Assembly (NCBI RefSeq): GCF_964204865.1
Contig: NC_135260.1
Location: forward strand, 7,936,001-8,000,000
Length of the DNA stretch: 64,000 bases
From: Styela clava
Lineage: Eukaryota > Chordata > Ascidiacea > Stolidobranchia > Styelidae
Reading direction: 5' to 3'
Part shown: positions 58,188-64,000 of the stretch, one piece after another
Layout: each line of letters starts with the position of its first letter
Position numbering within the stretch: position 1 is the stretch's first letter
Program-made: the position numbers and the translations under genes
The notes under the pieces: model-generated
What the model was told of the DNA's origin: nothing
The model's input: the letters and a program-made list of their open reading frames with translations, nothing else
Database searches by the model: none

Positions 58188-61100
58188 ATGGAAAATATTG
58201 AAAATAAAATAGAATTGGAAGATATTAAAGTCACTGAAAAGAAAAATACCGCTGTATCACCGGAAACAGAAAGCCCTTTTGATGGCCAAGAAATTGCACT
58301 GTCAGGTGGTGTAATTGAAACGCTTCAGATTGTGAAACAAACCAACATAGAAGGTAATATAAAACTCATATTCAAATAAGGGAGCAATGCTCAAATATAG
58401 GGACACGAAGATCGAATGAATAGGTCAAACAGTCCAAGATAAAATGACTTATTTTAAACGTCGTTATTGCAGACATCGTTGTTGTGATGTCAAATTTACT
58501 AAAAGAGATTTTTAATCGGTTACAAAAACTTGTGTGTTTGCTATAGAAATACCCTAATGACATATGCTGCATTTTAGTCCAAAAATACTACATGGAATTC
58601 CCATCTCAGGCTACGAAACATTCAACGTTAGTCGAAGCCATATTCGTGTTTTTCTATGTGTATCTTTGCATTTATGCTTAAATTTCATATTCTTTGACAA
58701 ATGAGACTGAGGGACATAACTTGGCGCTTGTGCATTCTAACGCTGAGTGCGCAATACAAGCGGCCGACAAATGGGATGGAGACGGTCACGCTTGACAGAA
58801 TTAAAAAAGTGTTCCCATGAACTGGAATTAAAATAGCAAGATTTTGTGTAAAATATCGAGTTTCACGGGCCTCAGTCTTTTGATAACTTTTTCGATTTTT
58901 AATTGAGTACCTCCTCAAATTCAAAATTGATTATTTCATTAGCTGGGAGGATTTTCCTCAATGAAAATTTTGCTCAAACTACAAGTCTAATAACAACAAC
59001 AACGATTTGAAAAAAACTATATGCCAAAAGTCATTAATGAGCACGAAGTGAATTCTTTTTGCTAAAGTGTTGCTGTTGGTATTCTTGTTCCTTAAGGGGT
59101 TGTGGAAATTTCATTCTTCTCAGCGAAAAAAAATATGAATAGTAAATATCAAATATTGTTTCAGAATTTGCTTCCACACATGTTGTTGCTGACCATGGTA
59201 ACATTGAAACAGTTGAAGCAATCGTGTCGGCCGAATCCGCAAATGTTGCGGCTGAGGAAGTGGCCTTGACAGCCAAGGAGGCAGTAATAAACGCAGAAAA
59301 CCTGCATCAAACTAATATCAATGGTACGGCATCAAGATATTATTAAATTGTTGTACTGTCTACAACACTAAAAAGGAGTTCTCAACTTTCGCCATGCAAA
59401 TAGGAACTGATTATAATATTATTGTCCAATTCCGGACTGCCAATTCTGTCTAATAACCCAATCTTTACCAGAGAAAACTGATCGTCACTAAATACCAACT
59501 CGGTATATGGACCAGATAGTATTTAGGTCCAAATATTATAACAATAGCTGTATCTGCTCTTGCATGTATTAAACATACGTCATGGAAGATTGGCGATGTA
59601 CCGTATTCCCAGTATTTTACATTTTTAACATTTTTTTCCCTTTAACTTAAACGGAATTTCATACTTGTTTACAAAATTTTTAAAAAAAAAGTCATTCATA
59701 AACTCCTTTTTTTATTTGAGTTTAGAAACCAACTTTGTTGATGCTGAAATAAACAATATGGCGGTGCAAAATCTCAACATCCATATCCATCCAGGTGCGT
59801 ATATATTAATAATTAATTTATTATAAATAACTATTTAAATGAAGGGGTTTTTAGATTTAAACTCGAAACATATATTTTAAAATTGACATGTTTCCTTCTC
59901 ACAATACAATACTCAGTTGTGATAATTCCCCTTGAGTGGACGCGAATGTATTTCAGGATGTTATACTTTCTTTGTACAGTATATGATATATTTGTAATTT
60001 CCGAGATGTATTTACTTTACTTGAAGAGTGTATTAAAAACCAAAGAAAAGGAGAACAAACTCAGAATGTAATGGGTCATAACGTATCTTTGATACTGTGT
60101 TCTGAGAATTTCTGTTACATTCTGTCAAATCTGTCATCATGATTTTGCTTACATTCATTTTTGACCACATGTCTATAATCGAAGCTAATTGCGGTTAAGG
60201 TTTTGCATGAATCAAAAATATTACAAATTTTTACTTTAGCATTCAAATATTTGGTACAATATCAAGTTTTCGAAATATTTTTAGCCCCAGTACCAGCACC
60301 TGCAGCATCTTTACAATCTGATGATTTCATTGAAGCTGACTCTTGTCCCTTTGATTTTACTTCGGCAACAGAACGACAAAAGACAACAGGTTGGCTTTAA
60401 ACTAATATCGTAACTACTGTGCTCTTGTTATTTTAAAACTAATTCCATGGTTGGGAATGCAAATCTTTTGCCAACATTTTCAATATAGTGTGCAATGGTT
60501 ACCACGTCGCCAAAGGTTTTTCAAGCCAAAATTCAATTTAATTTTTATCGACTTTCAATGGCAATGAATACACTTAATAGTAATTTGAGAACTGTTGAAG
60601 TGGATAATAAGTATATCGGATAGAGATGTATGGAAAAATCTATGGCACAAAATTAGGTACTCCCGAGGTATGTGAACCAATATGGCGGACACCGGAACGT
60701 AGTATGTGTACCAGGTTATGGCCAGGCCATAATTTCAGGTACAAATACTATGGGAGTCACACGGCTAGTCCTCGAACTCACAATAGAACTAAAATAAGGA
60801 AAATTATACATTCGTTTACTGAAGACGACAAAAGGTGTGTCTGATTTCATATGCAGGTTGTTATCATGTATATTTTTTGAAATTATTATTCTGAAAAATA
60901 CAGCGATATTGGCTTGGCTTAGAGTCATGGAATTCGTAAGAATAAGCGCAATGCAATGAATCATATGTCAGCACAAAATGATGTTTTCGAAAGCTTCTCA
61001 AACATAAGGAAGTATGATTCATGTGAATAAAATCTGCACTCTTTGCAAAGTATACCATAGTAACTCACTGACTCGTGAAATTTCTTTCCGTTTGTTATTT

Positions 61101-61336
61101 TTTGCGAAGTTTGAACACATTCAGAGGATTGACTTTTTAAAAGCAATGTTGCACTCAATGTTATTTTGTTTAGTTATCACAAAACCCTAAATCTAAATTA
61201 GCACGAGCAGATAATGCATGATTTTTGTAAATTTATATTCCGGCCCACAGATTTTCTCATGACATTTTTTTTATTCTAACAGTTAATCAAGTTACTCCTT
61301 CATCGAAGCAGCAGACAGCTTTTAGACAAGAGCCAG
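58188..61336 (+). CDS. Unrecognised protein gene built from symmetric phase-1 exons (3' end not found)
   Basis: Five exons join in frame, each with phase-1 ends: 58165-58353 (ATG at 58188), 59165-59323, 59726-59794, 60285-60389 and 61283-61336. They encode about 184 residues so far. All have good GT-AG signals, and splicing keeps the frame open throughout. The peptide is acidic and polar. Segments include LSGGVIETLQIVKQTNIEG (residues 38-56), an Ala/Glu-rich helical stretch (ESANVAAEEVALTAKEAV), NNMAVQNLNIHIHP, and an acidic linker. The first segment loosely resembles the GAVLQLQIGHGSTNN motif of the gene at 19455-21626. No domain is recognised. The acceptor just upstream of the ATG may be an intron end or a trans-splice site. 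Further exons may lie downstream, possibly past the window. Confidence 0.55.
60656..60800. mobile_element. Long-form snap-back MITE, copy f (one arm)
   Basis: It matches the left part of copies c and d: GTATGTGAACCAATATGGCG, GACACCGGAACGTAGTATGT, then the ATTTCAGGTACAAATACTA block. The complementary right arm is absent, so it is truncated. It lies in an intron of the phase-1 exon gene. Confidence 0.65.
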
Positions 61337-62883
61337 GTAAAATGTTCTTTTTACTTCATTATTAGGTTTGTGGTATTTTAAAACTATGCCTCTGGTGAAT
61401 TCATGATGAAAATTTCATTGATGGAAGAAGTTAATAATACACTCTCGATGACTTGTAAATATTTTCATTCGTACAAATCAATATATGATGCAGAAACCGG
61501 TTGACCAGCGTTTTGAGATCGGTGGTTGGCGCTTATAATCGCATCGGTGCAGCAGCAGGAATTGTTTTTTTTTATTTGCCCTAGTAGGAGTAAAAATTTT
61601 GAGCCAACCGAAGTCAGATGTCGAAGACAAAAAATTCAAGGCCAATTACATTCTTTATATCCTGGGGTGGGGCAGACTTTTTTGGACACAGTAACCTGAG
61701 TTGATTCCGAGGTTGGGTGTTCGAGCCGGATTAGGTTCTATAAATTTTTCATAATCAGAGTTCGGTTTAAATATATCTTCGACTCCGTATCTCCGGGGTT
61801 TAGACAAAACACTCTGCTGTCCATTAGTCGTGCTCAGAAATAAAGATGATGCACTGATGAATAAGGTATTTGAATACAAATTTGAAAATGACGTGAAGTT
61901 ATCGTATTGTTTTTTGATATATAAAATAAAATGCGGTTCTCGGACACATTTCGTGCGGCCCGCAGAACAATTTTAGCGTGCACTAAACCATTGGAAGATA
62001 TTTGTATTTGTTAGCAGAAAATTTTTGAGTTCTTTCTAAACGATTCCAACTGGGAATAGCCCTTCTCCTAATCCCCATGTCAGGATTATTTCTTCGACAA
62101 TAGCACCTGGCCTGCTGTAATAAAGTACTGGCCATGAAGTACTGTAATAAAATTAGCCAAATATAATAAATCATCATACGATCAGTGTGAAAAAAGGTGA
62201 CCGAGGAAAACTGGGAAGAAAAGGATTTCCTTGCCCACAACAAACCACAGTGTCTGGTGTGTTTTCAAGTAATATCTGTCACGAAAAAATAAAATTTTGA
62301 GACATTACAAAACCAAACACGATAAAATATATCGAACATTACACGGTAAGCAATTTTAAAATAACTGAAGGCTTTATATATCCTCATCAAAAAACAAATT
62401 AAAACGGTAAAATCTCATTCTTCAATAGATTTTAAGTGAGTGAATTCGCGATGTTTTGATCACTTTGGGGTTTTCTCGGATTGCAGCCTGCAAAACATTT
62501 TCAAAAGTTTTTGCGGCCCGCCAACCTCGCAACCTTGAACCTCGCAACCACCCTGAACTAGAGTATGTAAATACCGGACAAGCAGGTTGTTCCTAATGCC
62601 ATTCTAAATTACTATGTTTTGCAACAACACTGCGTGATTAATTGAATATATACTCAAGCATTTTGAGTGGTCAAATGAGAGACAAATTCTGCTCAAAACA
62701 TGAATCTAAGTAACAATTTTTAAATTGATTAGATTATACATTTGGGGTATAAGTTTCTAAAAATAAACTTGAACAGTGAGGTTATTTACGATTTTACCCC
62801 CTATTTTACGATTCCCACTTTTAGCTTTATGCTGAGTCTTAAAAAATGATTTTTGAGAATATATTTAAATAGATCCAACTGAC
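61337..62883. other. No supported exon; TE-like fragments
   Basis: A minus-strand frame at 61983-62186 starts with a hydrophobic run (IYYIWLILLQYFMAST) followed by a basic Cys-containing peptide. It could be a small secreted or membrane peptide, but no splice or homology support exists. GCGGCCCGC-type fragments near 61957 and 62512 resemble subterminal hAT sequence. Confidence 0.35.
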
Positions 62884-63127
62884 CAGTCCATTCGGGTGTG
62901 GGGTACGAGGGCGTGGTCGCGTTGACTTGAGTTTGTGAGTGAGCTTCTCGTGTTTCAGATCTTTGTTTATATTCTTGATTATATTTCAAGGTTTATTGGA
63001 ACGAATGATCAGCTGTTTTGGAGCACGTGAGTCATTTGTGGCTATACAATAAACATTCTATCTGCTCCTTTTCATATTTATCGACAGGGGGGTCCTGAAT
63101 TGTTGAAATATGTTGGGCTTGGGAATT
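62884..63127 (-). CDS. Two tentative exons of an unrecognised minus-strand gene
   Basis: Exons 63127-63048 and 62960-62884 have acceptor/donor signals and compatible phases (0 to 2, then 2 to 1). They encode about 52 residues of polar sequence (STIQDPPVDKYEKEQIECLL, then SQTQVNATTPSYPTPEWTG). The tyrosine/proline character recalls a cytoplasmic tail, but no membrane segment was tied to it. Downstream exons were not found. Confidence 0.35.
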
Positions 63128-64000
63128 CTTATTTAAAATTTGGTAAATTATAACTATAAATATGAGAGATCCGAAGTTCCGAAACAATAACATATATATC
63201 GCAAAAAGCACATGCTTTAACAGTAATTGGGCTATCATTGATTGTCTAGGATTGATAACTAGGAAGTTATTTCAATTGGCAGTATCCGACAAACAGCATG
63301 GGCATTTTCGAATACTTGATTATTTCGAATCGATCTCGAATTCCTCAAAGATATTTAATTATACACGAATTTTTATTGTAACTGATCTTCTAGAATCTAG
63401 ACACATAAATTACTGAAAACATACAATCCGTTACTCAGACAGTTCGCTGAGTGTTCACACACAATTAAGAACATGTTGCATCAATAACTCACTCGAAATG
63501 AAAAGATTCATATCTTAGAATTGCATTGTACAAATATGGCTTCAATAAAATAATTAACCCCGACCTTAGGCTGACAAAAAAAAAATGGCGGCGATTCGAA
63601 ATTTTCGCCTAAACCGATTTGAATAATTCATTATTCGATTTGAATATTCGATTCGTCACGGGCCTCTAAACCAATCAAAGGACTAAAATAAACATTTTGG
63701 AGTAATAAAGACACGCTTGGTTGAATATACACTGTATTGTAGTATATCTATTTTGTTTATTTTTTACACTATACTTTGTGAAACGAACTAAACATAAGAT
63801 ATTGTAAACCTTTTCCCCGGGATGACACCCCTGTAAGATAAGTAAACCAGTGACTTGTTAAAGCTTTTATCTGTGTTATGATGAAATCAGGACGGAATTG
63901 ATTTTTTACCTGATTAAGAAAATGTTATCTGGCGATTGTCTATCAAATCTATAATTTTTTAAATTACTATTTTCATCGTTTAAAAGGGTTTTAAATATAA
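63128..64000. other. AT-rich end of the window
   Basis: The plus-strand frame 63162-63416 has no recognisable domain or splice context. ATTCGAATATTCGA-like words near 63620-63660 may be repeat-derived. I see no supported gene. Confidence 0.35.

Overview
The window looks like AT-rich nuclear DNA of an invertebrate animal. Genes are split by short GT-AG introns, a nearly full-length animal EIF4A3 is present, and much of the DNA between and inside genes is transposable-element sequence (hAT-type elements, palindromic MITEs, a tRNA-derived SINE, a BEL/Pao LTR retrotransposon). A tunicate or other marine deuterostome would fit, but the sequence alone does not settle this. All gene models below were built by hand from open reading frames, splice sites and matching intron phases; no transcript data were used.

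Layout. 1-1500: a fold-back repeat and a SINE. 1526-8759 (+): EIF4A3 in ten coding exons, 410 aa, with an unusual DESD instead of DEAD in motif II. 9761-15511 (-): a type II membrane protein with a fibrinogen-related domain; its introns hold nested hAT elements and MITEs. 19455-21626 (-): a 425-aa TPR-like protein with a RHIM-like motif at its N terminus. 21786-23364: a short element with direct terminal repeats. 24151-31670 (-): a second TPR-like gene, 11 exons and 828 aa with a consistent reading frame throughout, carrying a striking array of 'QT' motifs spaced 12 residues apart that resemble dynein light chain LC8 docking sites. 34469-36500 (-): the 3' exons of a gene that seems to belong to a DNA transposon with CACTG-type ends. 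A young 8.9-kb BEL/Pao element (38028-46912) has landed inside that element. 48662-52066 (-): a complete type II transmembrane C-type lectin. 52950-57455: large nested and inverted hAT copies. 57598-61336 (+): small putative exons, then a chain of five symmetric phase-1 exons of an unrecognised gene that runs on or ends beyond what I can see. 62884-63127 (-): two tentative exons.

How the parts may relate. The fibrinogen-domain and C-type lectin genes have the same plan: an acidic tyrosine-rich cytoplasmic tail exon ending in phase 1, then one membrane helix, a short stalk and an extracellular recognition domain. Both tails contain a YEEY motif, suggesting related innate recognition receptors. 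Between them lie two TPR-like genes with low-complexity or amyloid-like N termini, which look like cytosolic scaffolds. Their functional link to the receptors is inference only.
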